61,199 bases of DNA. Origin: Sphaeroforma arctica JP610. Taxonomy: Eukaryota > Opisthokonta > Ichthyosporea > Ichthyophonida. The position numbers were made by a program, and so were the translations under genes. Below, in pieces: positions 25,060-36,466 of this stretch (position 1 is the stretch's first letter; the number at the start of each line of letters is the position of its first letter). Under the pieces are notes generated by a model. That model ran no database searches and was not told the DNA's origin. It worked only from the letters and a program-made list of their open reading frames with translations. The DNA lies in contig NW_014040433.1 of the NCBI RefSeq assembly GCF_001186125.1, positions 35,432 to 96,630 on the forward strand, written 5' to 3'.

Positions 25060-27840
25060 AACACATACAATGCACTAGTAGACTCTGGCGCGCAGAGCTG
25101 ATGTATGGACAAGAGTATATTAACTGAAGTGTATCTCTCTGTCAGAGCGCAACCGGGCTACATATAACTACCACAAACAGATGCAAGAATACAAAGAACA
25201 AGGTCAATCCAAGTGTGTAGAAGTATTGAATCTATCAGACCAGAAGGCACCAATACTTCTAGGTATGGACATTTTACCCTACATAGGCGTATCCATAGCG
25301 GGATTAATAAATCCACTTATACCAACAGATGCAAAACGAAAATTACTACTCACTCCACATGAGGAAGACCCAAAGCATGAACAAAAAGGCTTCAGATAAT
25401 CACTGTCAGATATCCTAGACACTAATGTGAACATACCTCCTGATGTACATTGCAACCTACCAGGCTCTACAGTCACAGTACCTGCAAATGAAATCAATGT
25501 CAGACAAATGAGGCATGCCAAAGTCAACTTTGTACCCCATAAGTATATTCCGCAAACGGATGAAAACATGAAAAGGTGGCTTACAGATGGTCACATATAC
25601 AAACGAACTACACCAACAACAGTGAATCTACCATTGTTATCAACAGGTGAACATGACCAAACAGGTGTCCTTAAGAAAGTAAGAACATGTTTAAACTCAC
25701 TTGAGATCAATTACCAACATGGACAAGATAAATTCGTGCTACCAAAAATAAAAGAAGTACTACACAACCTACAAGGAGTACAATTCTTCTCAAAGTTAGT
25801 TCTCACGGGAGGGTTCCATCACTTCCTAGTAGATGAAGCAAGCCAACACTTCTTCATGTTCTCGTGGAGAGGAGCGCAATACGCATTCATGTCAGCGCTG
25901 TTTGGCCTACACTCACTCACAGCACAATTCCAAAGAGTCATGGCAAACTTGCTCACAAACATCAAATGTGTGCAAGTGTATGTAGATGACATAGTAATTG
26001 TAAGTCTTACAGAAGATGAACACCGCAAGACAGTTCTCGAAGTAATCAAACGGTTGAATGGAGCAAACTTCCGACTCAACCACTACAAATATGCCTTCGC
26101 GGTCAAAGTGGTCAATATTCTAGGTGTGAAAGTCACCACAAATGACCTATAGCTGATCCTGAAAAAAAGAAACGAATGATGGACTGGCCACTATCCAGAA
26201 CGAAAAGAGATCTGCACAAAGCGGTGGGACTAGCAAATTATATGCGCGACCATATTTCCAACTTTGCCCACACAACTTAACACTTCAGGAACCTAATGAA
26301 AGGGAAAATAAACCAGAATATATTCATGCTATGGACACCGGAACTCAAAAAGAAGTGGGAAGAACTCAAAGAAGCCATCGCGTGTTCGGCGACACTAGCA
26401 TACCCTGTTGATGGGGTACCGTTTCAAACCATGAACGATGCTAGTGACTATGGAATAGGAGGATGTTTATTTCAAGTCATCGATAGAGTCAGGAGAGATA
26501 TTTTCTACTTTTCCAAAGGCTTGAATCCACCACAACAACGCTTCGGCACAAACACTAAAGAGCTACTAGCACTGGCATACAGCCTAGAACATTTCTCCGA
26601 ATATATCAAAGGAGGGGACATAACACTGTGGACAGATCATAAAGCGCTCACGCAAATGAACAGCCAACAGACGTTACACCCAATGCTAACTAAATGGATA
26701 GCTAAAACATTACACCACCACTTCTCCATCAAACATGTCCCAGGCAAGGACGACCAGATGGCAGACATGATGTCGTGTCTATACGAAGACATATTTACTA
26801 CTAAAAAGTCAGAGGTACTGCATAACGCGAACAAAACAACACACAACAGCCGAGAGTGCACCACCTTGGAAACTAACATGCCCATAACCATTATAGCTAT
26901 AGACTGGATGTTACACCCCAGATTCTACAAATAAACTGAAAGACGATTTGAGAAATTCACAGTAGATCTGTTTGCATCAGTACTATACCAAAAACCAGAA
27001 TGCGCTCCTGCAGAAGTGGGCGCAGGTATTGAATGCATGGGCAAACCCACCGTGGAAACTCATACTTGAGATCCTTGACAAAGTCATTAAAGAGGCAACC
27101 AGCATCACGAGATGTGTACCATAATATCCCAATGCAACGTGGTTTCCAAAATTATTGTCTTTACTAGAAGAAGACTCGATGCTAGTGGAAAACACAAACA
27201 ATAAGTTCCTCAACGAATGTGGCAAGACCCCATGTGGCGTCTCATCAGTAGCAAAGATAGGAGTGAAGTCTCCATAATTTGCCTCAACGCGGGAACAACC
27301 TGCCATACACGCTTCAGCATCACAACCAGTTTACTCTGGAGAGGCACCGCATGAAACAGAATACGAGACACGTGTTCACGCCATCGAGCAATACCACAAC
27401 TTGGGACATTATAACCCTGAGGAAACGGTAAAAAAGTTGCAAGCAGATGGACACGATTGGCCACAAATTCAACAACATGTACACAAGTACAATGAAGATT
27501 GCGTACCATGTCTCAAAAATAAGATACACGAAAAGGAATTCCATCCCTTACAATCAATCACAGCCGCATTTACAGGGGACAGAGTCCAAGTGAACACCAT
27601 TGGGCCACTACTGAACTCAAACAGAGGACACACAATGTGTTAGTATGGCTAGATGTGCATCCATCATATGTCATACTCAGACCAATGATGAACAAATCAG
27701 CGGCGACTATAGCACGGACGCTGGTACATATCATATGTAAACATGGGTTTCCGCAAATCATACAGACCGACCAAGGCACTGAATATGTTAATGACAAGTT
27801 TAACCTTCTGGAACTTTGGCATTGTGACATATTTATGATG
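25060..27840 (+). pseudogene. Pol part of Ty3-type element 3
   Basis: The protease carries ALVDSGAQS. RT signatures are FFSKLVLTGGFHHF, a LFGLHS segment and VQVYVDDIVIV. RNase H shows NDASDYGIGGCLFQ, NTKELLALAY, LWTDHKAL and HVPGKDDQMADM. Downstream, TVDLFAS and a WANPPW motif correspond to the methyltransferase-like domain of elements 1 and 2. The integrase keeps the zinc region (HNLGHYN ... CVPC) and part of the catalytic core (QTDQGTEY). It is a fossil, broken in many places. Confidence 0.87.
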
Positions 27841-28112
27841 ACACTCAACAGCTCTGTGATTTGTATTATTGATCAGTGAAAAATATTGATTTGATATGGC
27901 TGACAAACATTGTCCCTAAAACCCTTTTGAAGCTAAGCAGCAGTTGTATCTGTTGTTAAACTGATTCACGGCAGCGTGCATATTTTTTTCAATTTAAGCC
28001 AGGGCCGACGGTAGGTGCATGAAAATATGCAGTGGTTTACTGTAAGCGGCTCTATCGTTGAAACGTTTCAAACAACATTTCCTTTCGACATATGTACCGT
28101 ACACCTGGTCAA
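27841..28112. other. Short unassigned stretch
   Basis: AT-rich sequence between the end of element 3 and the decayed minus-strand coding block. No motif or gene is recognised. Weak coding-like reading may continue here on the minus strand from the block at 28113-28480. Confidence 0.4.
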
Positions 28113-28480
28113 TTAAACTGCCAATGGCGTGAATTTTTTCCCTATACGTTGACTATCTTGTACTATTTTAAATGCTTTGACCACTCTTGTGCGAATGACA
28201 CCTCTGGTGGGCGAGTTATTAGACTCCACACATAATGAAAGGATTTCTTCTGTTGATATTTCTTAGCCTAATTTGAACGCGAGACCTTCTATCAGCTTTG
28301 CAGGTATCAGTGTGTTGGGGTCACAACAACCCTTACAAATAAACGGCTCACCTTTGCCTCGAGGGCTTGATGCTTAGAATTATTCGCCTTAAGGATATAT
28401 TCCATCTCATCACGGGTAAGGTGCTTGAAATTTGCACTGGATGATAAGAATTCATTGGACGATATCTGAGTCGGATTTTG
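28113..28480 (-). pseudogene. Decayed coding block of unknown family
   Basis: Read on the minus strand, the region has protein-like sequence with good composition. It begins near QISSNEFLSSS, continues through LTRDEMEYILKANNSKHQ, then CKGCCDPNTLIPAKLIEG and EEILSLCVESNNSPTRG, and ends near GKKFTPLAV. Two interruptions are visible: one frame change near 28345 and one in-frame stop near 28264. A GGTGAG sequence at the frame change could instead be a splice donor. I do not recognise the family. The CKGCC cluster could bind metal, but that is speculation. The block lies beside an assembly gap, so upstream exons may be missing. Confidence 0.4.
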
Positions 28481-28717
28481 CGCTTGTGTAAAGGTATGTA
28501 CTAGAATAAATATTATTTCTAGAAGCAGCGGTTTTCGTGCAAATTATCGTACATACGTGCCCATGATAGGTGATTCTGTAAACACTCCGAAGCATTATTT
28601 GTCTATCCATCTGAAGCTGACAGCGACATTTTGTGCCGCTACTGTCAATGATAATACATATGTGTATTACATGACGTGTCGGACTCTACGCTCTCACCCC
28701 GAGTTTTTCAGTGAATT

Positions 28718-28737
28718 NNNNNNNNNNNNNNNNNNNN
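28718..28737. other. Assembly gap (20 N)
   Basis: Twenty consecutive N characters, a placeholder gap of unknown true length. Any reading frame across this point is unreliable. Confidence 0.98.
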
Positions 28738-29202
28738 TATATTTCGACAGACTCACTCACACTCAATGTAGACGCATGCTTTGATATCCGCAGTTTTTCG
28801 TTGATAGTTTGTATTTGATGGCACTCGAGGTAGATAGAGATTCAGCTGTATTCCATGTCGAAAGCGTTACAATGGGGATAAAATACTGGATCGTGTACAT
28901 TACTATCTCTACTGCAGACGAAACGCCTGCCGTGTCACTCCCAAACTCTGCGACGCATTAAATCATCGGGTGTGGTCCGGAACTCACCCTCTGATCCGCC
29001 CGAATGTACACTATCTGTCAAATATATACATCTTCTGATTACAAGCGCGGCTGAATTAAAAAATAAACTAGAAATTCTGATTTATGCAATACGGGGCCTC
29101 GTATGATAAATGTTTATGAATTTACTTGAGTGATGGGTTACACGTAATGCAGATAGGTACGGATATGATGTCTGCTCATCAGTTTGTATCTAATCTCAGT
29201 TA
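28738..29202. other. No supported gene
   Basis: A frame fragment with LMALEVDRDSAVF is present near 28810-28850 on the plus strand. It could be a relic upstream of the exonuclease-like motif at 29290, but no exonuclease motif I or II can be recognised. Confidence 0.4.
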
Positions 29203-29289
29203 ATGGTGTACTTTTTTCAACAACACTGGTGCAACATAGGTAGGGTCACTAATAGCTTTTGTTTGAATATGAACACTTATTTAAAAGAA

Positions 29290-29475
29290 AGAATGCTCAT
29301 CAGTACTGAAAAACAAAAAATGACGAGATTAGTTCTAGGTCATCATTTATCTAATGATAGTAGTATTAGAGCCGGCAGATGGGCTGCATCAGAGCTAAGT
29401 GATGCTCAGCATTAATATGCGGTTCTGGACGTCTATATTCTCAGTTCTCTAATCGTGCTGGATATGGAACACTTA
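29290..29475 (+). pseudogene. Relic of DEDDy 3'-5' exonuclease motif III (copy A)
   Basis: In one frame this reads RLVLGHHLSNDSSIRAGRW, a short gap, then LSDAQ, an in-frame stop (29413-29415), and YAVLDVYILSSL. The pattern W-x(n)-L-x-x-x-Q-x-x-YAxxDAY is the motif III signature of the WRN/RNase D exonuclease family, in which the Tyr and Asp of Y-x3-D act in two-metal catalysis. The preceding LGHHLS matches the usual LG-x-x-L-x-K context. Motifs I and II were not found. It is a truncated pseudogene or an exon of a decayed gene. Confidence 0.5.
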
Positions 29476-30401
29476 GTTCGCACTTTGATTGTTGCAGATA
29501 GAAAGAGACGTATGGATTCCTATTTGTTTTCAAGCACAGACATGTGTGCAGAGAGATAAATATGTATTAGCACGGAAGACATTTCATGTTATATATGCTT
29601 TTGCTGTTGGTAAGAAAACTGCGTGGGTCTAGGTGACGGGCAAACACAAAGCCATAGGCGTTCGTATCACAAATATGAACATACTGCATGAAGTACTGTA
29701 AATTGAAGATACAACTTATACTGTAAACGTCGGTCAAACGCGACAGTACTAACGGCTCAACGCGTAATGTTGTGAGACGTCCAACAGCTCCGGCAATATA
29801 ACTTCAGAGGATCTTGTTGATGTTGAATAGGAAAACCTTTTCCTCTGACAACGTAGTAAGCCATTGCGTTGTATTTTGAAGAAAATTGGTTGCTTGTCGG
29901 GTTCTAGATCAAAATCTGGCCTTTTCACGATATAACCCGTGTGTTATATAATTCCTTTTTGGTTGTGTCGTGTCGCGCCACCTCTCAGAGACAACGTCTC
30001 CTTTCTGACGTGACCATACCGAGACGACCACCAAGGTAAGGAGCCTCGCGCAAAGTAATTTACGCGTACCATATTTACACAAAATCTAGTGCGCATATTT
30101 TTACTTCGCGCAGTATGATAGGTGAGGCGTATACACATAAAAATCAAGTAAACATATAAACAAAATGATTGGTGAGAGGCGTACAGGCACGGGCTCTATA
30201 AATTGCTATACAAAATCCATTCGCATTCATTTCGTAAACATTTTAAATGTCTGTCGTTTTAAATACATGATTACCTTGAGAACAAGAGGTGACAAGAAAA
30301 TAGAGACTTATGCTTTCAGAACCTGGCAACACGGAAACGTAGGGGCATTACTATAAGTCTTTGAATTGAAGTAAGTGAGAAAGTGGTAGGTTGACAAAGT
30401 T

Positions 30402-30510
30402 AGAAATTAGCCAAGGATAGTAGCAATAGAGCCGGTAGATGGGCTGCACCAGAGCTGACTGATGCTCAGCTTTTATATACGTGTTACGACAAAATCAACA
30501 TTGTACTTGA
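30402..30510 (+). pseudogene. Relic of DEDDy 3'-5' exonuclease motif III (copy B)
   Basis: A diverged copy of the 29290-29475 relic, about 1.05 kb downstream in the same orientation. The frame reads AKDSSNRAGRWAAPELTDAQ and then LLYTCYDK, so the Y-x3-D pair is kept, without the stop seen in copy A. An in-frame stop lies shortly upstream, so only this piece is readable. Two copies suggest a local duplication or two insertions of one repeat carrying the motif. Confidence 0.45.
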
Positions 30511-30519
30511 TATTTCAGA

Positions 30520-31296
30520 TACACTCACAGTTCGGTACCAACAATGGTACACAAACTTGAACATAAAGCTGTCATTGTGTCAGTTACAAGAACGAATGTC
30601 AGCTCAGCAATTAATTAGGTTTATACTACACATACGTGCGACACACATGACTAGGTAACGGATATAGCCTTCAGTAGAGGGATAAATAAAATCACTCTAT
30701 ACATGATATAATTGTTCGAACAGATTATGGGCCTACTTAGATTACCAGACTACAATAGTGTCTAAGAAACTCATTTGTACAAAACATAAACCACACATTA
30801 CCGCACTCGACAAACACTCTTACAGGTCTACCGTACATTACACAACATAACTTTATTTGAAGTGTTTGATCTTCCCAAGAGCTTCGAGTTCTACGAGGAA
30901 GCTCTTGCCTTTGGCACCACCCACTGGGCAGACTGTGGAGACGAATTTATAAGACTCAAACCCTAAAAACCCTATACGGCCCAAAATATATTACGGCTCA
31001 TATTTTGGCCGAATAATTGCAATAATATCTTAAAAGGGCACGTGGTAATTATTATACTATATACCCAATATGTAATATGATAATAAACTTACTTCTTTAG
31101 CAAATATATGTTCCAACAGTTATGGGCCTATATCGAATATATTTATTTTTATATACCTTATATACATCGCTTAGATTTCCACCCGAACTTCTCCCTTCTG
31201 ATCTCCCACCCTTGATCCTTTGATTGACACTCTGATCTTCTGATCGACATTCTGATCTCTGATTCCCTCTCGCCAGTCCCCTGATTCACTATCGCC
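30520..31296. other. No supported gene upstream of the Copia-type fossil
   Basis: AT-rich DNA with several near-palindromic ATATT runs. Because it directly precedes the Gag start of the Copia-type element it may include its 5' LTR and leader, but I could not define LTR ends or a matching 3' copy. Confidence 0.4.
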
Positions 31297-33290
31297 ATGC
31301 GACTCCCTCCACCCACGGGCCAAATCCCCGTCACTACACTCTCCTCCTTCGATGGAGCCCAACGCTTCCAACTCGATTTCTTCCCAACACTTCAGCCAGA
31401 CAACAATATCTCCCACGCCAACAACCACATTCAACTTGTCCGCACCATTATCTCTGCCGTTCTTGACACAAACGACAACCCTCACGTCAACAACACCGCC
31501 ATCTACTTAGGTGCACAACTTGATGCAATCACTGCTATCACCGACCTCAACAACTATCACAAAGCCGCCACCGATGCACAAGCTGTCCTTACCCGTATTC
31601 GACATGACCGCGCCACGTTATCCGCCGAGCTTGATACCATCCGCGTCGAATCCGCTACACAAGCTGCATCCATTGCTACTCTTAATGCTGACCTTGCTCG
31701 CATACGTCACGAACGACGCACAATTCTCACTGAACGTAACACTGCCAATACCGCTCGCGATTTAGCCCTCTATAGAACAGACTTCACTCGCCACTGATCT
31801 CGATTGCATCCGCAACAAACGAGGCACACTCATCACTGAACGTGACCAGTTTACATCTGATTTTCATCGCATTCGCACTAAACGTGAACAGGTGCAATCC
31901 GACTGTTATGCCATAGCTGCACTGAACGTGAACAGGCGCAATTCGACTGTCATGCCATAGCTCTCGAACGTGATACCCTTCATCGCGATCTCACACGTAC
32001 ACAAGACATCAACGCCAACGCAACCACAGAACACACCGCTCTACAAAATGATCTCCCACGCTTCCGCCATGAGCGTGACTTATACCTCGAGGAGCGCGAA
32101 GAGGCCCGTTTCGAACAAATCCAAGCCCAAGAACAGTCTACTGCCTCCCCTGATGCTTACATCCAAACCGCTCACACTGCCCTCCGCAAAGCCCATGCCC
32201 TCGCTGAAGCCGACAATCAACGCTTGCGCACCGATCGCGACGCACCCCGTGCAAGCCTCACCCAACAGCAGCACGAACATTCCCAACTCTTACAGGAAGC
32301 ACTCGCAGAGAACGAAGACCTCACCACTGCCGCCACTCAGCTCCACGACGAAACAACTCCAGGTTGCTCAGAGCAAGATTCGCAAGCTCGAACAACGCAT
32401 CCCATCCGCCGCACCTCGGTCTCACCCAGCTTCCCCACTCCTAATACCGAACATCCCTAACAGTCGTGCCACCACTGGCAAAGCTCTTAAATATTCGAGC
32501 AACAACCCGGCTACGAAGCTTACCGAGGACTACAATTTCCCCAATTGGCATCGTCAACTCATACACATCCTTAAGTATGGCGTTCTCCACACTCTTCAAC
32601 CTGCCTCCACTGCCGACTACTCCGAGAAAACCGTCGGCACCACCTTCTTATTCAAGTCACTCGGCAGCGGCCTCCCAGAACAGTATGGCACCTACCTCGA
32701 CCAAGACCCTCATGTATTCTATCGCCGCCTTTGCAACGACGTCAACTCCATCACTATCGGTCGTATATGGGAGCTTCTTGTCCAACTTGTAACCCTCCCC
32801 AAGCAACCATTCCTCGACGACAGCATCGCCAAAGTCCACCTACTTCGCGACCAACTCAAAGGCCTCCATGCCGACACTCCTGAGTTCTATCACATCTGCA
32901 GTCTACTTCAACCCCTCCATGACGGCTTTGACATCGTTGCCCAAGACGTCATGGGTGCTACCGACCACACATACACCCCGCTATCGTCACTAAGATGAGC
33001 AATTATGCTACCAACAGCAAAACCATTCTCAGCATCAGCAGCAACTATGCCGTCGCCAGTGTCTCATACCACACTCCTTCCACGCCCCCAATCCCCGACC
33101 CCGCCGCGTTTCACTTGGTAAAGACCCTTCAGGCAACTGCTTTGCACGGCAGAAGCCCGGTCACGGCGCATATCCGCTGCTGGGACTCGTCTCACACTGG
33201 CTCACAATGCACTCTCCCTGGCCTCCCCAAGTGTACCAACTGCCGCAACTTCACCGGTCACACCACCATTGCATATCGCCGTACCTGAAG
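31297..33290 (+). pseudogene. Gag part of the Copia-type fossil
   Basis: The N-terminal part has heptad-like repeats built around RIRHDR and RIRHER with Leu, Ala and Thr between them, consistent with a long coiled coil, and small internal repeats of the same motif at the DNA level. The later core contains LTEDYNFPNWHRQL and LKGLHADTPEFYH, typical of the UBN2 Gag domain of Copia elements. It ends in a Cys/His region with CTNCRNFTGHT. An N-terminal coiled coil this long is not usual for Copia Gag. It is a fossil. Confidence 0.65.
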
Positions 33291-33319
33291 CCACGGGGTT
33301 CCTCACGTAGCCACATGCC

Positions 33320-35650
33320 CACCTCCAGTTCCTCCCCCTCCCGATCCACCCCTTGAACCGGTGTAGTACCATGTGAACACGCTTATCATCCGTGCAGAAC
33401 CCAATCACTAATCTGTCATTGCTACAGCTCTCATCGACTCTGGCGCCGACATCTTTATTGTCACTTTCGCTGGCTCACTCTCTGATATCGAACACGGCCG
33501 CTTCGACATTGAGCTTGCCGGCGGCTCTCTCAACACCGCCTCCACTCGCGGTACTCTCCCCGGCCTCAGACCTGCCCTCATCCTCCCTGGCGCCAGTCAC
33601 CCTATCCTACACGTCCGCCTCCAGTTCCTCCCTCTCCTGATCTACCCCTTGGACCGGTGCATTACCATGTGAACATGCTTATCCTCCGTGCAGAACTCAA
33701 TCACCAATCCGTCATCGCTACAGCTCTCATCGACTCTGGCGCCGACATCTATATTGTCACTTTCGCCGACTCACTCTCTGATATCACGGCCGCTACGACA
33801 TTGAGCTCGCCGGCGGCTCTCTCGTCACCGCCTCCACTCGTGGTACTCTCCCCGCCCTCGGTCCTGCCGTTATCCTACCTGACACCATTCAGCCTATCCT
33901 CTCCGTACGTAACATGCAGCGCAACGGTTACACCATCTTCTTTTCCGAAACCCTTACCCCCGATGGCCTTGCCCAATGCCTCATCACACGCAATGGCTCC
34001 ATCGTTACCATCATCGACGAATCTGTCGGGCGCTACCATCTGAATACCTCCCAAGCGAACAGCCTCAACCTCCATCATGCCCGCTTTGGCCATCAATCCA
34101 TCCGTACGACTAAAGGCATTGCCCACACCCACAATATCCCCATCCCTCCTCCTCTTACTGCGACGACTATCAACTCCACCCCACACTTTTCGATACTCAC
34201 GTCCCCTAGGTCTTTGGTCCCGTTGACATCGACATGTTCGCTACTCAACACAACCACCAAGTCCCCATCTACTACACCCTTGACCACACCGATAAGACGA
34301 CTCCTCTTCACGACGCGTACAAGCAGAACTGACGCCAGCCTACCAAGCGCCTCTACGGCAACCTCCCCTGGAAAGACTTCCCACGGGCCGCATGATCTGG
34401 CTGTTTCCTGTCAAACCTAAAGCTGCTTGGTGGCCCACTCTCATGTCTCATCTTCAGTCGCACGTCGAATTTATCCCCTCTTTTCCGCACACGTTTCTCC
34501 GCCGCCAACTAGACGGCACCCAAGACTTTGTCATCACTCCCAACTGGCTCTCTACGGGTGTCGCTATCTTCGGTCCTCAGGCTCATGCCGTCCCCATCCC
34601 TGCAGCTCTCCAGACCGCCATCGACGTCAGTCTCTTCCACACCGCCCCCCCCCCGCATGCTCTTGCATCGCATGTGTCCTTAGAAAAATACACAAGTTTT
34701 CCGTCAGCAATAAGTCCCGCACCTTCCCTGACATCGGCGCCGAATGGCAGGTCGATCTTGAAGACAAAGTTGAGCAGGGCTACGGTGGTCATGCATACAC
34801 TATCCGCTTCTTTGAACGCTGCACCGGCCTTGAATATCAGGAACACCTGCGCGACAAAAGCGACGCTCACCTCGTCCTAGACCATTTCTACACATACATT
34901 AAAGTACAGGGTCGCGATCGTCTTTGCACCATCATTGCCAACCGTGGTGGTAATTTTTTTTGCCACCGAATTCAAACGCGTCAATCACCTCGCCCATGTG
35001 CAGATACTCTTCAACCCTACGAGTGACTCCGCCAAACACGGTGGTGTCAAACGCGTGTACCAGACCAACATGAACATTACACTCTGTATGGTCGTCCAGG
35101 CTCTCCAACCCTCCCACATATAGGCTGAGGCCAAATCCCATGCCTCCCACATCTGCAACATCTCCCCCCGTGCCTCCAACCCCAAGCGTCTCAGCCCTTA
35201 CGCAGTCTTCTTTGGTCGCCCCGTTACTGCCATCGTCAAAGCACTTTGCGTATAAGGTTGTATGACCCTTAGCCATGACCACGGCAACACAGACAAGCTC
35301 CGTCCCAAATGCCGTGTTGACATCCTCATCACACATAACCCCTTCTCTACGCATGCCGACGAATATCGCATGCTTAACGTCGACGCTGGATACACCAGAC
35401 CTGTCGACACGTCCAATTCAACGAGGTCATCTTCCCCTTATGGCACAACGTCGACTCCAAGTCCAAGCCTTACTTTACACCGGAACAGCCCTCCGTCATT
35501 GACACATATCCGACGTGGTCGAACTTGACCTTAGCATTTGGCAAGGCTCTTACACAGCACGCACAGGCAGCTCAGAAAGCTGCTGCTGATAAGAATCGCT
35601 TAGACGTCCCATCGTTTCGTGTCGGTCAGCAGGTAATGTATGCAGCGTCG
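33320..35650 (+). pseudogene. Protease-integrase part of the Copia-type fossil
   Basis: ATALIDSGADI marks the protease. NSLNLHHARFGHQSIR is the pre-integrase signature. The integrase region shows EWQVDLEDK and HLRDKS, and a C-terminal SPYAVFFGRP followed by YRMLNVDAGYTRPV. A final short segment (about 35525-35640, AADKNRLDVPSFRVGQQVMY) resembles the integrase tail of Ty3-type elements rather than Copia, so a second fragment may abut here. It is a fossil, broken. Confidence 0.65.
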
Positions 35651-36431
35651 CATACAACCCCTCCCCCCCCCTTTCCTAAAAATAAAAATATCGTAAATAC
35701 AAAAAAGCTAAAAGTTTTAAAAATGCCGCAGTTCTTTTTACACGATAACTCATAAAAAAAAAGAACAGGATATATTTGGAAAAACTATGCAGGGAGCAAT
35801 AGAGATTTGAACATGTTCGATTTTAGTCTTTGTGAATTTGTTTTTGAAAAATATATATAAATAAGTAAATATGGATAGATATCTAGAAATGTACCATCAG
35901 AAAGTTGTCAGTTGAAATATTAGACAGATGAAGTGATGAACTCTGAGGACTGGGAGTCTGAGTTTCTGGGAAGTTAAATGCTGACCTAAGTTGAATTTTA
36001 AGATTTTGAATTCGCTATAGGAATAAACTTTGTAGTTTTATTTTAAAAGATTGTCCTTGCCATTTTGTAAACTTGTATTTAATTGATTATGGGCTGGCTA
36101 ATAATGTAGATACGAAATAAACCTCAAACCTTGGCAAAATGATATAAGCTATATAGTGGTTTCATTGGTTGTAAAAATTGACATTTTATACTCTGCTGAA
36201 TGGAGGCACCGGGGGGCAGGGGCTGGGGCACTGGGGCGCTGGGGCGCTGGGCCTGGCCGCCTATGTACTACATAGCGCCCGGGGCAGTATAAAGTACAAA
36301 GTGCAAACTCAAAACTGCAAACGGGCAGGTGCAAACTGCAGAGTGCAAAGTGCAGACCAGGTCACCAGGGCCCCGCATTCGCAAGAGGGTCACCAACTCA
36401 TCACCAGTTCACCACTCACGCTCGCTACAGA

Positions 36432-36466
36432 ACTCTCTCTCTCTCTAAGTAAGAGAGAGAGAGAGT
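36432..36466. repeat. Perfect CT/GA hairpin
   Basis: Fifteen-base arms (ACTCTCTCTCTCTCT at 36432-36446 and its complement at 36452-36466) flank the five-base spacer AAGTA. The inverted repeat is perfect and made of dinucleotide repeats, so it may be simple slippage around a palindromic seed. Confidence 0.9.

Larger units (their letters stand above)
20258..27840 (+). mobile_element. Ty3/Gypsy-type LTR retrotransposon fossil (element 3), a different lineage
   Basis: The element begins with an LTR-like segment (TGTAGCATCTAGG at 20262, TATAAA at 20438). A long noncoding leader follows, with internal duplications to about 23468. Coding parts, approximate: Gag (23469-24735), protease (25065-25290, DSG motif), reverse transcriptase (25560-26120, YVDD box), RNase H (26380-26790), methyltransferase-like region (26885-27190) and integrase (27380-27840). 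It is broken, with ten or more interruptions, and I saw no 3' LTR. It has the same domain order as elements 1 and 2 but is far more diverged in sequence, so it belongs to another lineage and is probably older. Confidence 0.88.
31297..35650 (+). mobile_element. Ty1/Copia-type LTR retrotransposon fossil
   Basis: The element stands out by base composition: the plus strand is very rich in C and poor in G, unlike both flanks. Parts, approximate: Gag with an N-terminal coiled coil (31297-32390), a UBN2-like Gag core (32520-32990), a Cys/His region (33150-33290), an aspartic protease segment with IDSGAD that occurs as a tandem pair (33320-33900), a pre-integrase segment (LHHARFGHQS, about 34070), an integrase core (34690-35020) and its C-terminal region with SPYAVFFGRP (about 35190). 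Protease and integrase in this order, with a GAG-pre-integrase motif, indicate Copia. No reverse transcriptase or RNase H was recognised. It is broken, with well over ten interruptions, and probably old. Confidence 0.8.

Noticed and set aside
31171-31485. 104-codon minus-strand frame
   Set aside because: It is the complement of the C-rich Gag start of the Copia-type fossil. The Gly/Val/Glu-rich product reflects base composition.
34932-35354. 140-codon minus-strand frame
   Set aside because: It is antisense to the integrase region of the Copia-type fossil, which has the recognisable motifs.
35525-35755. Independent small gene after the Copia-type fossil
   Set aside because: The readable part resembles an integrase tail and is followed by low-complexity sequence, so it is better treated as a retroelement remnant.
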